Below are positions 1 to 7,496 of a stretch of 13,782 nt of DNA, piece by piece. Every line of letters begins with the position of its first letter. Position 1 is the stretch's first letter. Origin of the DNA: Bacteroidales bacterium UBA2559 (lineage in GTDB: Bacteria; Bacteroidota; Bacteroidia; Bacteroidales; Bacteroidaceae); assembly GCA_002340405.1 (NCBI GenBank), contig DDLZ01000097.1:36863-50644 (forward strand), in the 5' to 3' direction. The notes below the pieces were generated by a model that was given only the letters and a program-made list of their open reading frames with translations, was not told where the DNA came from and did not search any database. Both the position numbers and the translations under genes were made by a program.

Positions 1-39
1 CAACCCTCTTATGTTTTGTAAATATAACTAACTGTTTTT

Positions 40-1827
40 TTAAATCGGGCGGGTCTTTTTTTCGAGCCAACCGGCATCGGCTTTAGACAAAAAGGGAGAA
101 ATTTCCCTGAAAACCGTTTCGTTAAAAGAATTTAGCCACTCCCTCTCCTCTTTGTCCAGCATTTCAGGAATAAGGGGACCGGTATCCAAATATGTACGGG
201 TAAGAGTTTCGAAAGCAAGCCAACTGCCGAATTGATTCTCACCTGCAGGAATACAAAGCGTCATATTCTCGTGACGCACACCGTGATAACCCTCTCTGTA
301 AATTCCGGGTTCGACTGAGGTTATCATTCCCGGAACAAACGGCTGATCTTTAAGATTTTGTCTGATACTCTGCGGACCCTCGTGGACCGAAAGCAGATTC
401 CCGACTCCGTGGCCGGTTCCATGGCCGAAATTCCGTTTTGTCTGCCACAACGGTCTGCGCGCAACAGCATCCAGACGACACCCGGGAGTACCGGTTGGGA
501 AAATAGCTATTGCAAGGACTATCATGGCCTTCATACATAGGGTGTAATCCTCTCTTTCAAGATCGGTCAGAGGACCTAACGGTACGGTTCGGGTTATATC
601 GGTTGTACCATAGCTGTAATGTGCACCGCTGTCATTCAGATAGAGGCCGCGGGGTTCCAGAATAGCATCTCTGCCCCGTACGGTCGAATAGTGAGGCATC
701 GCCGAATTGGGGCCGTAAGCCGATATGGTCTCAAAGCTTTCGTCAAGGAAATCGGGCATTTCGACTCTGAGAAGATGCAGTTTGTCGGACGCATCCGCTT
801 CCGTTATCTTTTGTCCCGAAGAGACGGCCTCCTCAAGCCAGCGAAAAAAACGGGTCTGTACAATGCCATCCTGAATATAGGCTCTGCGAAAACCTTCTAT
901 TTCTGTCTTATTCTTGACAGCTTTCATAAGTTCAATCGGGGATTGTGCAAAAACCTGTCCTGCCTGCCCAAAAGTCCGGTCAACAGCATGACCTATCTCA
1001 AAGTTCAGCGTAGAAGGGTCAATGAGTATCTTTCCCTCAGGTTTCATGGACAAAATATAGTCTCCTATACCATCGTAAGCCAACAGATCAACCCCCGACT
1101 GCGACAACTCCTCTCTTACCGAATCTGAAAACTTGGATTCCCCGGCAAACAGAGTCACCCTATATGGCCCAACTATTGCAAATGAGATTACAAAAGGACA
1201 GTATAGTACGTCGTTCGAACGGATATTAAGCAGCCAGGCTATCTGATCGAGACAGCTTACAAGCATATAACTGCATCCCTGCTCTTCCAGCAGAGAACGT
1301 AACATACCGAGCTTTTCATCCCTGCTCTTTCCTGCATACCGGACTTCATGGATCCGGACCGGCTCCTCAGGCATATCGGGACGGTCCGGCCATAAAGCAT
1401 CCAAATAATCGGGTTTTGAGACCACTAGTGATCCCTTCGGGTCCAGCATGCGCTGAAGTTCGGCAGCCTGGCCCTTGCTCATGCAGAGACCATCCACACC
1501 CACTTTGCCGCCTGGTCCTATATTGCCGGCTATCCATTCAAGCCAGCCGGTATCTTCGACCGACACGGTTCTGTGAAGTTCTATCCCGCTCCCCTCCAGT
1601 TCGCGTTCCGCCTGTATCCAATAGCGGGAATCCGTCCAGAGCCCCGCCTTATCCTTGGTAATGACTACCGTACCGGCCGAACCCGTAAAGCCGCTTATAA
1701 ACATACGCTGATACCAGCGCAAAGGAGTATATTCGCTGTTATGAGGGTCGGAACCTACAAATACTGCAGCGTCCCAACCCCACTGCATCATTAAGCGACG
1801 CAGTTCGCGAATTCTCTCCTTAATCAT
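40..1827 (-). CDS. pepP: Xaa-Pro aminopeptidase (aminopeptidase P, peptidase family M24B)
   Basis: Predicted cytosolic dinuclear-metal exopeptidase that removes an N-terminal residue preceding proline, so a role in peptide turnover. The first ~290 residues are two creatinase-N-like domains (an early SGFTGSAGT motif, then LWTDSRY). The C-terminal half is the pita-bread M24 domain. All five metal ligands are visible in the proposed numbering: Asp399 (LNDSGAHY), Asp410 (TTDITRT), His473 (HGTGHGVG), Glu520 (RHENM) and Glu540 (AFETLT). The frame stays open upstream to a TTG at 1848, but the ATG at 1827 (MIKERI...) fits family starts better and gives 595 aa, a normal length for the long three-domain bacterial/eukaryotic form. 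It lies 24 nt after the glutamate dehydrogenase stop with no terminator between, so co-transcription is likely. No signal peptide is seen. No clear terminator is visible in the 39 nt after the stop. Confidence 0.95.
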   Translation of the reverse strand: MIKERIRELRRLMMQWGWDAAVFVGSDPHNSEYTPLRWYQRMFISGFTGSAGTVVITKDKAGLWTDSRYWIQAERELEGSGIELHRTVSVEDTGWLEWIAGNIGPGGKVGVDGLCMSKGQAAELQRMLDPKGSLVVSKPDYLDALWPDRPDMPEEPVRIHEVRYAGKSRDEKLGMLRSLLEEQGCSYMLVSCLDQIAWLLNIRSNDVLYCPFVISFAIVGPYRVTLFAGESKFSDSVREELSQSGVDLLAYDGIGDYILSMKPEGKILIDPSTLNFEIGHAVDRTFGQAGQVFAQSPIELMKAVKNKTEIEGFRRAYIQDGIVQTRFFRWLEEAVSSGQKITEADASDKLHLLRVEMPDFLDESFETISAYGPNSAMPHYSTVRGRDAILEPRGLYLNDSGAHYSYGTTDITRTVPLGPLTDLEREDYTLCMKAMIVLAIAIFPTGTPGCRLDAVARRPLWQTKRNFGHGTGHGVGNLLSVHEGPQSIRQNLKDQPFVPGMITSVEPGIYREGYHGVRHENMTLCIPAGENQFGSWLAFETLTRTYLDTGPLIPEMLDKEEREWLNSFNETVFREISPFLSKADAGWLEKKTRPI

Positions 1828-1851
1828 ATACTTATACTGAAGCGGCAAAGA

Positions 1852-3189
1852 TTATCCCAGATAACCCTCTTCAAGCATAGCGCGGGCAACCTTCATGAAA
1901 CCTGCAATATTGGCACCCTTCATGTAGTTTATGTAGCCGTCAGACTCCGTTCCGTACTGCACACACTGGTCGTGTATGTCGGACATAATAGTATGCAGAC
2001 GTGCGTCAACCTCATCGGAGCTCCATGACAAATGCATGGCATTCTGAGTCATCTCAAGTCCCGAAGTGGCAACACCGCCGGCATTAACCGCCTTTCCGGG
2101 ACCGTAAACGATACGGGCATTGATGAAGGTATCTATCGCCTCAGGGGTGCATCCCATATTGGAAACCTCGGCAACCATCTTCACACCGTTGGAGACCAGT
2201 TGTTTTGCATCGTCGCCATTCAGCTCATTCTGTGTCGCACAGGGCATGGCAATGTCCACCTTACGCTCCCAGGGCTTATGGCCGGCTATAAATTCAACTC
2301 CAAATTTCTTAGCAAACGGCTCTACGACGTCATTGTTTGAGGCACGCAGTTCGAGCATGTATGCAATCTTCTCATCATTAAGACCATTCTTATCATAAAT
2401 ATATCCGTCAGGACCTGACAGAGTGACTACCTTTGCTCCAAGTTCCGTAGCTTTTTTAGCAGCTCCCCAGGCCACGTTGCCAAAACCGCTAATCGCAATC
2501 GTCTTCCCTTTCAGACTATCGCCGGCTGTTTCAAGCATCTGAGTTACGAAATAGAGAGCTCCAAAACCCGTAGCCTCAGGACGTATGCGGGAACCTCCGT
2601 AAACAAGACCCTTACCTGTCAAAACACCGGTATTCTCACGGGTCAATTTTTTATACATACCGTACAGATAACCTATCTCACGTGCTCCCACGCCTATATC
2701 ACCGGCAGGAACATCGGTATTGGGACCTATATTGCGCCACAACTCAAGCATGAAGCTATGACAGAAACGTTCGATTTCGGCGCTGGAACGGCCGCGTGTA
2801 CTAAAATCAGAACCACCCTTTCCGCCGCCCATGGGCAATGTGGTCAGGGCATTTTTGAAAATCTGTTCAAATCCGAGGAACTTAAGTATGGAAAGGTTAA
2901 CCGAATTATGGAACCTCAAGCCGCCTTTATACGGTCCAATGGCATTATTGTACTGAATACGATAACCGGTATTGACATGGATCTCTCCATTATCATCGGT
3001 CCATGGCACCTTGAAAATAAATGTACGGTCCGGCTCGACAAGACGCTCTATTATTCTGGCCTTCTCAAACTCAGGATGCATGTTATATACGGGTTCTATA
3101 CTCAGCAGGACCTCACGTACTGCCTGCAGATACTCTTTTTCACCGGGATGGCGGATCGCCAGCTCTGACATAAAATTGTCAACATTCAT
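1852..3189 (-). CDS. gdhA: NADP-type glutamate dehydrogenase (hexameric, family I)
   Basis: Interconverts 2-oxoglutarate plus ammonium and glutamate; in Bacteroidales this is a main route of ammonium assimilation. The 445-aa length is usual for the hexameric bacterial enzyme. Visible motifs are PYKGGLRFH (Lys88, substrate site), PMGGGKGGSDF with catalytic Lys124, PAGDIGVG with Asp164, and the Rossmann fingerprint SGFGNVA at about 234-240. The LSGPDG turn around Ser258 is a small/polar pattern associated with NADP(H) rather than NAD(H) preference, so the cofactor call is inference from sequence. It sits 44 nt downstream of the flavodiiron gene and 24 nt upstream of pepP, all on the minus strand. 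The upstream gap is AT-rich and carries three AAAGTGT repeats; no convincing TAnnTTTG box is visible there, so read-through from the flavodiiron promoter is plausible. Confidence 0.97.
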   Translation of the reverse strand: MNVDNFMSELAIRHPGEKEYLQAVREVLLSIEPVYNMHPEFEKARIIERLVEPDRTFIFKVPWTDDNGEIHVNTGYRIQYNNAIGPYKGGLRFHNSVNLSILKFLGFEQIFKNALTTLPMGGGKGGSDFSTRGRSSAEIERFCHSFMLELWRNIGPNTDVPAGDIGVGAREIGYLYGMYKKLTRENTGVLTGKGLVYGGSRIRPEATGFGALYFVTQMLETAGDSLKGKTIAISGFGNVAWGAAKKATELGAKVVTLSGPDGYIYDKNGLNDEKIAYMLELRASNNDVVEPFAKKFGVEFIAGHKPWERKVDIAMPCATQNELNGDDAKQLVSNGVKMVAEVSNMGCTPEAIDTFINARIVYGPGKAVNAGGVATSGLEMTQNAMHLSWSSDEVDARLHTIMSDIHDQCVQYGTESDGYINYMKGANIAGFMKVARAMLEEGYLG

Positions 3190-3233
3190 AACTAATTTTA
3201 TTAAAGTGTTTTATAAAAGTGTTTATTACGTAT

Positions 3234-4427
3234 TTAAAGTGTCTGTTGAAGAATTGAATCGGCCAAAGATGTCATAGCCTGAAGGTCCGAACTCTTCATT
3301 CTGCTTCGGATTGTGACTTCAGGATTGACCACCGTCACGTTCTTCATGCTGCCAAGCATCTCCTTCATCACACGACCTGCCGATGGAGCCCATGAACCGT
3401 TTTCAATAATACCTACAATACGGTTTGAATAGCCTTTTATCTGCAGTCTGTGCAGAAAATCATACATCGGTGTAAAGAGTCCTCCATCGTATGACGGCGC
3501 CGCCAGGATCATTCTTGAATACCTGAAAGCATCCTCAACATTTTCGGCCACATCCGATCGGCATAGATCAGAGAGGACAACTCTCTCGGCTCCCTTGCTG
3601 CGAAGTATTTCGGCAAGCTTTTTTGCCGCCTCCATCGTACCTCCATGCATTGAGGCACATGCTATAAAGACGCCTTCAGTCTCGGGCATATACTTGCTCC
3701 ATATATCATAGAGATTCACATATTCTTCCAAATTATCCTCAAGCAGAGGACCGTGCAGAGGCCTGATTGAACTTATCTGAAGAGGTGACACTTTAGACAG
3801 AAGCATCTGGACCTGTGCGCCGAATTTACCTACAATATTGAAATAGTAGCGACGGGCTTCGCATGACCAGTCATCATCGTCACGGCCATAAAAACCGCAC
3901 TTTCCCAACGCTCCGAACTTACCGAAAGCATCGGCGCTGTAAAGCGTACCGTCATATTCGTCAAATGAGACCATGACTTCAGGCCAGTGCACCATAGGAG
4001 CGCCTATAAAACGCAGCTTATGACTTCCAAGGTCAAGTAAATCGCCCTCTTTCACGGCTGCCGTCCTCCCTTCCAAAGAGATCCCGTCGAAAAATTGCGG
4101 CATCATCTGTATACCTCTTGCGCTGCCCACAATTTTAATTGAAGGAAACTCTTCAAGCATCCTTCCTGTCAGAGCAGAGTGATCCGGCTCCATATGATGT
4201 ACTACAAGGTAGTCCGGATTCCGGCCGTCAAGAGCTTCACGGAGATTCTCCTTCCACTCATCGGCCTTACAGTCATCAACCGTATCAAGCACCGCAACCT
4301 TTTCATCCAGGATAAGATAAGAATTGTATGAGATGCCGTCAGGAATAATATACTGCCCCTCGAAAAGATCCAGCGCGGTATCGTCAACACCTATGTATCT
4401 GACCTTCTCACTTAATTGTCTGAACAT
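3234..4427 (-). CDS. Flavodiiron protein (FprA/A-type flavoprotein)
   Basis: Cytosolic enzyme that reduces O2 to water and/or NO to N2O, protecting anaerobes. The N-terminal ~245 residues are a metallo-beta-lactamase-fold diiron domain with all expected ligands: His78, Glu80, Asp82 and His83 in HHMEPDH, then His147 (PMVHWPE), Asp166 (YSADAFG) and His225 (RPLHGP). The C-terminal domain is flavodoxin-like, with the FMN phosphate region around residues 254-265 (FIACASMHGGT). No rubredoxin or flavin-reductase extension is present, so electrons must come from a separate donor. The frame could start at 4466, but a perfect -7 box overlaps that position. The ATG at 4427 (MFRQLSEKV) gives the usual ~397 aa and is preferred. 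It is first in a minus-strand run with gdhA and pepP. Confidence 0.93.
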   Translation of the reverse strand: MFRQLSEKVRYIGVDDTALDLFEGQYIIPDGISYNSYLILDEKVAVLDTVDDCKADEWKENLREALDGRNPDYLVVHHMEPDHSALTGRMLEEFPSIKIVGSARGIQMMPQFFDGISLEGRTAAVKEGDLLDLGSHKLRFIGAPMVHWPEVMVSFDEYDGTLYSADAFGKFGALGKCGFYGRDDDDWSCEARRYYFNIVGKFGAQVQMLLSKVSPLQISSIRPLHGPLLEDNLEEYVNLYDIWSKYMPETEGVFIACASMHGGTMEAAKKLAEILRSKGAERVVLSDLCRSDVAENVEDAFRYSRMILAAPSYDGGLFTPMYDFLHRLQIKGYSNRIVGIIENGSWAPSAGRVMKEMLGSMKNVTVVNPEVTIRSRMKSSDLQAMTSLADSILQQTL

Positions 4428-4463
4428 ATTTAACGAAATAATTATGCATGATTCAAATTCGTG

Positions 4464-4494
4464 CAAAATTACACAAAAAGCACATAACAGCCAA
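4464..4494 (-). promoter_or_regulatory. Bacteroidetes-type promoter of the flavodiiron gene
   Basis: Reading the minus strand, a perfect -7 box TAATTTTG lies at 4471-4464, preceded by TTGG at 4494-4491 with 19 nt between. This is close to the known Bacteroides consensus TTTG-N19-21-TAnnTTTG. The box ends 36 nt before the ATG at 4427, which argues against the longer frame starting at 4466. Confidence 0.55.
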
Positions 4495-4582
4495 GATGTA
4501 AGCGAAAAATATAGAAAAAATTAATATTTATTTAATAACTTATGAATAATTATAAATACCAAGATTGTATCTTATTTCTTCG

Positions 4583-4590
4583 TATCTTCG
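4583..4590 (+). promoter_or_regulatory. Possible -7 box for the thioesterase gene
   Basis: TATCTTCG matches TAnnTTTG at all but one position and lies 73 nt before the ATG at 4664. No TTTG is found at the proper upstream spacing, so this is weak. The rest of the 236-nt divergent gap is AT-rich with no other recognisable element. Confidence 0.3.
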
Positions 4591-4663
4591 CATCGGAAAA
4601 TAGAATACACAGCATTGGATTTTTTCATATTTGGATAAACAAACATCCATAAAACGTAATATT

Positions 4664-5077
4664 ATGACTCTTAAGGATATTCTTAACGATCGTGACCGAT
4701 ATGCCAAAGTAAACGGGATTCAGCTGACATCAATAGGAAAGGGAACGGCCGAAGCATCTATGACAGTGGGTGAAAATCACCTGAATGCGGGCAACATCTG
4801 TCAGGGCGGAGCCCTGTTCACACTTGCCGATCTGGTATTTGCCGCTCTCGTCAATCAGGGTGAATATATAGCCTTTGGCATCAATTCCACCATTTACTAC
4901 CATGTGGCAGCCAAGCTTGGCGATGTACTCACCGCTTCGGGAGAGCTAACTTCGCCGCACTACAAAATTCCTTCGGCAACCGTTTTCATCCATAATGAAA
5001 ATGGGGTTCTCATTGCCAGTTTCACCGCTCAGGGGTATGTCAAGAAGATTCCCGCCGCTTACTCCACACTCGAATGA
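4664..5077 (+). CDS. PaaI-family hotdog acyl-CoA thioesterase
   Basis: A single hotdog-fold protein of 137 aa, the usual length for PaaI-type thioesterases, which hydrolyse acyl- or aryl-CoA in the cytosol as multimers. The active-site region is residues ~39-60: HLNAGNICQGGALFTLADL, with QGG at 47-49 and the general acidic residue Asp56 on the central helix. Many PaaI proteins have HGG here; Gln in place of His is common in the Bacteroidetes branch as far as I recall, so it is probably not a defect. A TTG at 4631 would extend the frame by 11 codons. The ATG at 4664 (MTLKDIL) matches family starts and is preferred. It is transcribed divergently from the flavodiiron gene and converges on the lipoprotein gene 40 bp away. 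The physiological substrate cannot be told from sequence. Confidence 0.88.
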   Translation: MTLKDILNDRDRYAKVNGIQLTSIGKGTAEASMTVGENHLNAGNICQGGALFTLADLVFAALVNQGEYIAFGINSTIYYHVAAKLGDVLTASGELTSPHYKIPSATVFIHNENGVLIASFTAQGYVKKIPAAYSTLE

Positions 5078-5117
5078 TACCTATTCTGTTAGAGATACCC
5101 TCATCCTACGTCACATA

Positions 5118-7121
5118 CTATTGTTTTGACTGTAGCTCTGGATCGGGGTCATCAGGATTGACGACAAACATTTCCGGTACGTTGGTAACGGCACGGCCAT
5201 CGGGAGTTATCATCTCGTGGTGTGGTATTGCAGAAAAATTGAACATTCCTGCCAGTACATTGTAGTCATCCTGTGAAAGGCGGTAGCTCTCTGCTCCCTC
5301 AAGCCACTCTTTACGGAAAGGCTCGTATGCCTCTTCCGGGTCACTGGTAATGAATATCATGACAAACTTGTCATGCTTCCCGGTCATCAGCTCACGACGA
5401 TTGTTGTAACATCTCTTTATACCGGATATGCAGGGGCCGCATCCTGTAGACCAGAAATCTATATAGACGTACTTGCCGGGGTAGTTTGCCAGTATGGATT
5501 TCAATACCTCCTTGCCTCTGCACTCGGGAAGATCCCAATAAGGAACCTGCTTGCGGAAATAATCCTGATATATCCGGTCAGCACGTGCCTCAAGGTTTGC
5601 ATCATTCAGAAGGCCCTTCATTTTAGTCATATATGACGTGAGTACACTATCCGGATTGGCAACGGCATAAAGAATCAAGATTGTATTAAGAGTTTCAAGA
5701 TGGCGGTCAATATCCTGCATCATGCATATCTTTCCGAACAGCGACGGCTCTGAGGCACCGAATAGTTTCATATCGTTGGCGAGGTGTATGGAGTCCGTCA
5801 TATATGATTCAAGTGCATATAACGTGGCATCATCGACCTTACCCTTAAGAGAATCCAAATTTACGACCGATTTGTAAAATGCACGATCATACTTATAACG
5901 GTTGAATATTACCCACTGAACGGGCATGATGAGCATTAGTGAGTCATTGGCCGTGAAATCAGCTATAAAGTTTAACCCCGCAGAGTCTGCAAGAATCCGA
6001 TCTGAGTTTTCTGTTATCTCTATTATTTTTGTTGTGTCAACATGTTCTGTTGATGTAATGTATGTTATATACTGGTAACTAATATCCATACGGCAATCGA
6101 GATAACTCTCCAGTATGCTATTCTCCATCATGATGTTTGCATACTGGTATTCAAAGGCCGTAAGATTGTACTTGGAAGCAACATAGTCAATATAATCATG
6201 TCCACGTTTTTTGCACTTCCATGCATAGTCGAGAACCGACGGCCAATCTATGGAGTCAGTAAACTGGAATTTGCTGTTGTCAACGACATTCAAACCTGAA
6301 GAAAACCGCACATAATTTCTAAGCAGATACGGACGGCCATCGGATAATGAGTAGTTTACAGAGCCATCCTTATAGAAAGTAATATTCAGTGTATCACCCG
6401 GTTGGGCAATAAACTCATACCAGTTGTTATTATGGTCAACGATTGCTCCGCCAAAGAAATAATTGACATCAAATGATGATTCAAAATTACCTTCGGAATC
6501 TATATCAAGAGCCAATGTATTATTAATGTCGGCGGGATAGTCCGAATAATGCAGCTTGTAGGTCCGGAAACCATCATTGTGGTCATACCCTACGATAGTT
6601 CCGCGTAATGTCACTACACCCGGCTTAAAGATACTGCTACGGATCTGTTTAGCTTCCGCCAATTCCTTTCGGCTGAATTTAGGCTTGGCAAGAGTATATG
6701 TCGAATCGTGTATTCCAATAATCTTAAAATAATTGGAACCCATGCCTTCTATCATATCGAATATCCTGGTTCCGGCAGGCAAGGGCTCGAAACCTACATG
6801 AAAAGTTGTGCCTTCCGGGCCTGCGGAGAAGAATTCGCCAAGCATGTGTTCTGTCATGAAGAGAACCTTGTAATGACGGTCTTTTTCATCGGAAAGATAT
6901 GTCTGCGGGCCTACGCTGAGTCGGTATGATGGCAGACTTGACTTGTAAGAGAATGTGAGAATGGTGGCCGTATCGGCAAACTCTACATGTGTGATACGCA
7001 GTTCTTTCATCCAATCACAGGTGTTATCAGCATAGGACCGGGGATTTGTAAACTCACGAGGATTACTGGTGCATGCTCCGAAAAGAACAAGACTCAAAAG
7101 GAAAAAAAATGTATTCTTCAT
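5118..7121 (-). CDS. Large lipoprotein with C-terminal TlpA-like thioredoxin domain
   Basis: A 667-aa predicted lipoprotein. Residues 1-17 (MKNTFFFLLSLVLFGAC) form a signal peptide with lipobox and Cys17. An N-terminal beta-rich part follows (about 20-150). Next comes a second beta-rich region around 165-270 that resembles the DUF4369 type of domain common before TlpA domains in Bacteroidetes. A long, probably helical middle (about 280-545) precedes a thioredoxin-like domain with CGPC at 561-564 after YVYIDFWSTG, and a likely cis-Pro at 633 (AIPHH). The CGPC motif suggests periplasmic disulfide reductase or exchange activity, but the target is unknown. It is longer than typical DUF4369-TlpA proteins. 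The frame is open to an ATG at 7169, but a perfect -7 box lies between the two starts, and only the ATG at 7121 gives a clean signal peptide. It is monocistronic as far as can be seen. Confidence 0.85.
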   Translation of the reverse strand: MKNTFFFLLSLVLFGACTSNPREFTNPRSYADNTCDWMKELRITHVEFADTATILTFSYKSSLPSYRLSVGPQTYLSDEKDRHYKVLFMTEHMLGEFFSAGPEGTTFHVGFEPLPAGTRIFDMIEGMGSNYFKIIGIHDSTYTLAKPKFSRKELAEAKQIRSSIFKPGVVTLRGTIVGYDHNDGFRTYKLHYSDYPADINNTLALDIDSEGNFESSFDVNYFFGGAIVDHNNNWYEFIAQPGDTLNITFYKDGSVNYSLSDGRPYLLRNYVRFSSGLNVVDNSKFQFTDSIDWPSVLDYAWKCKKRGHDYIDYVASKYNLTAFEYQYANIMMENSILESYLDCRMDISYQYITYITSTEHVDTTKIIEITENSDRILADSAGLNFIADFTANDSLMLIMPVQWVIFNRYKYDRAFYKSVVNLDSLKGKVDDATLYALESYMTDSIHLANDMKLFGASEPSLFGKICMMQDIDRHLETLNTILILYAVANPDSVLTSYMTKMKGLLNDANLEARADRIYQDYFRKQVPYWDLPECRGKEVLKSILANYPGKYVYIDFWSTGCGPCISGIKRCYNNRRELMTGKHDKFVMIFITSDPEEAYEPFRKEWLEGAESYRLSQDDYNVLAGMFNFSAIPHHEMITPDGRAVTNVPEMFVVNPDDPDPELQSKQ

Positions 7122-7146
7122 ATGGTACTTATAAGGATGAATGGGA

Positions 7147-7154
7147 CAAAGGTA
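7147..7154 (-). promoter_or_regulatory. -7 box of the TlpA-like lipoprotein gene
   Basis: Reading the minus strand, TACCTTTG is a perfect TAnnTTTG box, ending 25 nt before the ATG at 7121. No TTTG stands at the right distance upstream, so this rests on the -7 match alone. It supports the 7121 start over 7169. Confidence 0.45.
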
Positions 7155-7270
7155 AGCAATTATTAGCATTCTCTATGCGGATATAAATATAATTTGCGGT
7201 ATTTCAGGTAAATGCGGACATTTGACCGATTCCCAAAATGGACGGGGCAATTCGATAGAGGGGCATAAAA

Positions 7271-7325
7271 AAATGGGGCACAAATGGGGCACAATTTTAG
7301 CACGATTTTGGCGCGATTTTGGCCT
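7271..7325. repeat. Five tandem 11-bp units downstream of tRNA-Arg
   Basis: On the plus strand, five consecutive 11-mers are: AAATGGGGCAC (7271-7281), an exact copy (7282-7292), AATTTTAGCAC (7293-7303), GATTTTGGCGC (7304-7314) and GATTTTGGCCT (7315-7325). The first two are identical and the last three are diverged from them but close to each other. Two further GGGGCA motifs lie just before, at 7244 and 7260. The block starts beyond the tRNA terminator and lies in the 5' flank of the lipoprotein gene. Function is unknown; possibilities are a relic recombination site or a protein-binding array. The 251-nt gap it belongs to holds only this, the -7 box and the terminator. Confidence 0.7.
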
Positions 7326-7329
7326 TTTT

Positions 7330-7366
7330 AAAAAAGCGACCCCGCTAGGATATGTTCTAGCGGGGT
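7330..7366 (-). terminator. Rho-independent terminator of tRNA-Arg
   Basis: Arms at 7339-7348 and 7357-7366 form a perfect 10-bp stem (ACCCCGCTAG with CTAGCGGGGT) and an 8-nt loop. Read on the minus strand the hairpin is followed by GCGC-free spacing of three bases and six T (7335-7330). It starts 6 nt after the tRNA 3' end, so it clearly ends the tRNA transcript. Confidence 0.85.
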
Positions 7367-7372
7367 TTTATG

Positions 7373-7446
7373 TGATCCCGTTGGGATTCGAACCCAAGAC
7401 CCACAGCTTAGAAGGCTGTTGCTCTATCCAACTGAGCTACGGAACC
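7373..7446 (-). tRNA. tRNA-Arg (anticodon UCU)
   Basis: Read on the minus strand, the 74-nt sequence folds as a full cloverleaf. The acceptor pairs GGTTCCG with CGGGATC (two G:U pairs), followed by discriminator A. The D stem is GCTC/GAGC. The anticodon stem is ACAGC/GCTGT around loop CTTCTAA. The variable loop has 5 nt, and the T stem is TTGGG/CCCAA around TTCGAAT. The anticodon TCT lies at 7412-7410 and reads AGA (and AGG by wobble). The CCA end is not encoded, as is usual in Bacteroidetes. It has its own promoter and terminator and lies between two protein transcription units. Confidence 0.96.
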
Positions 7447-7461
7447 ATGCTTTTGCGGGCG

Positions 7462-7492
7462 CAAAAATAGAGGTTTTTTTTCGCTTTTCAAA
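7462..7492 (-). promoter_or_regulatory. Consensus Bacteroidetes promoter of tRNA-Arg
   Basis: On the minus strand TTTG (7492-7489), exactly 19 nt, then TATTTTTG (7469-7462): a perfect match to the known TTTG-N19-21-TAnnTTTG promoter. The -7 box ends 15 nt before the first tRNA base. The -33 box overlaps the stop codon of the upstream membrane-protein gene. Confidence 0.8.
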
Positions 7493-7496
7493 CCTC
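7470..7496 (-). terminator. Possible terminator hairpin of the kinase operon
   Basis: GAGGTTT at 7470-7476 pairs with AAACCTC at 7490-7496 (7 bp, 13-nt loop). On the minus strand it spans the membrane-protein stop codon and is followed by TATTTTTG, a T-rich tract that is also the tRNA -7 box. The stem is short and the loop long, so termination here is uncertain. Confidence 0.4.

Noticed and set aside
619..1128. 169-aa plus-strand frame opposite pepP, and similar frames inside other genes
   Set aside because: All lie antisense within well-recognised genes, have no recognisable domain, and their residue content is that of a shadow frame.
5078..5117. Shared terminator between the converging thioesterase and lipoprotein genes
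   Set aside because: No stable stem with a T-tract could be found on either strand in the 40-bp gap.
7271..7325. CRISPR-like array
   Set aside because: Units of 11 bp with no spacers and only five copies do not fit a CRISPR, and no cas gene is present.
7222..7470. 82-aa plus-strand frame
   Set aside because: It reads through the 11-bp repeats, the tRNA terminator and the antisense strand of the tRNA, a common spurious frame near tRNA genes; its codons reflect RNA structure rather than protein.
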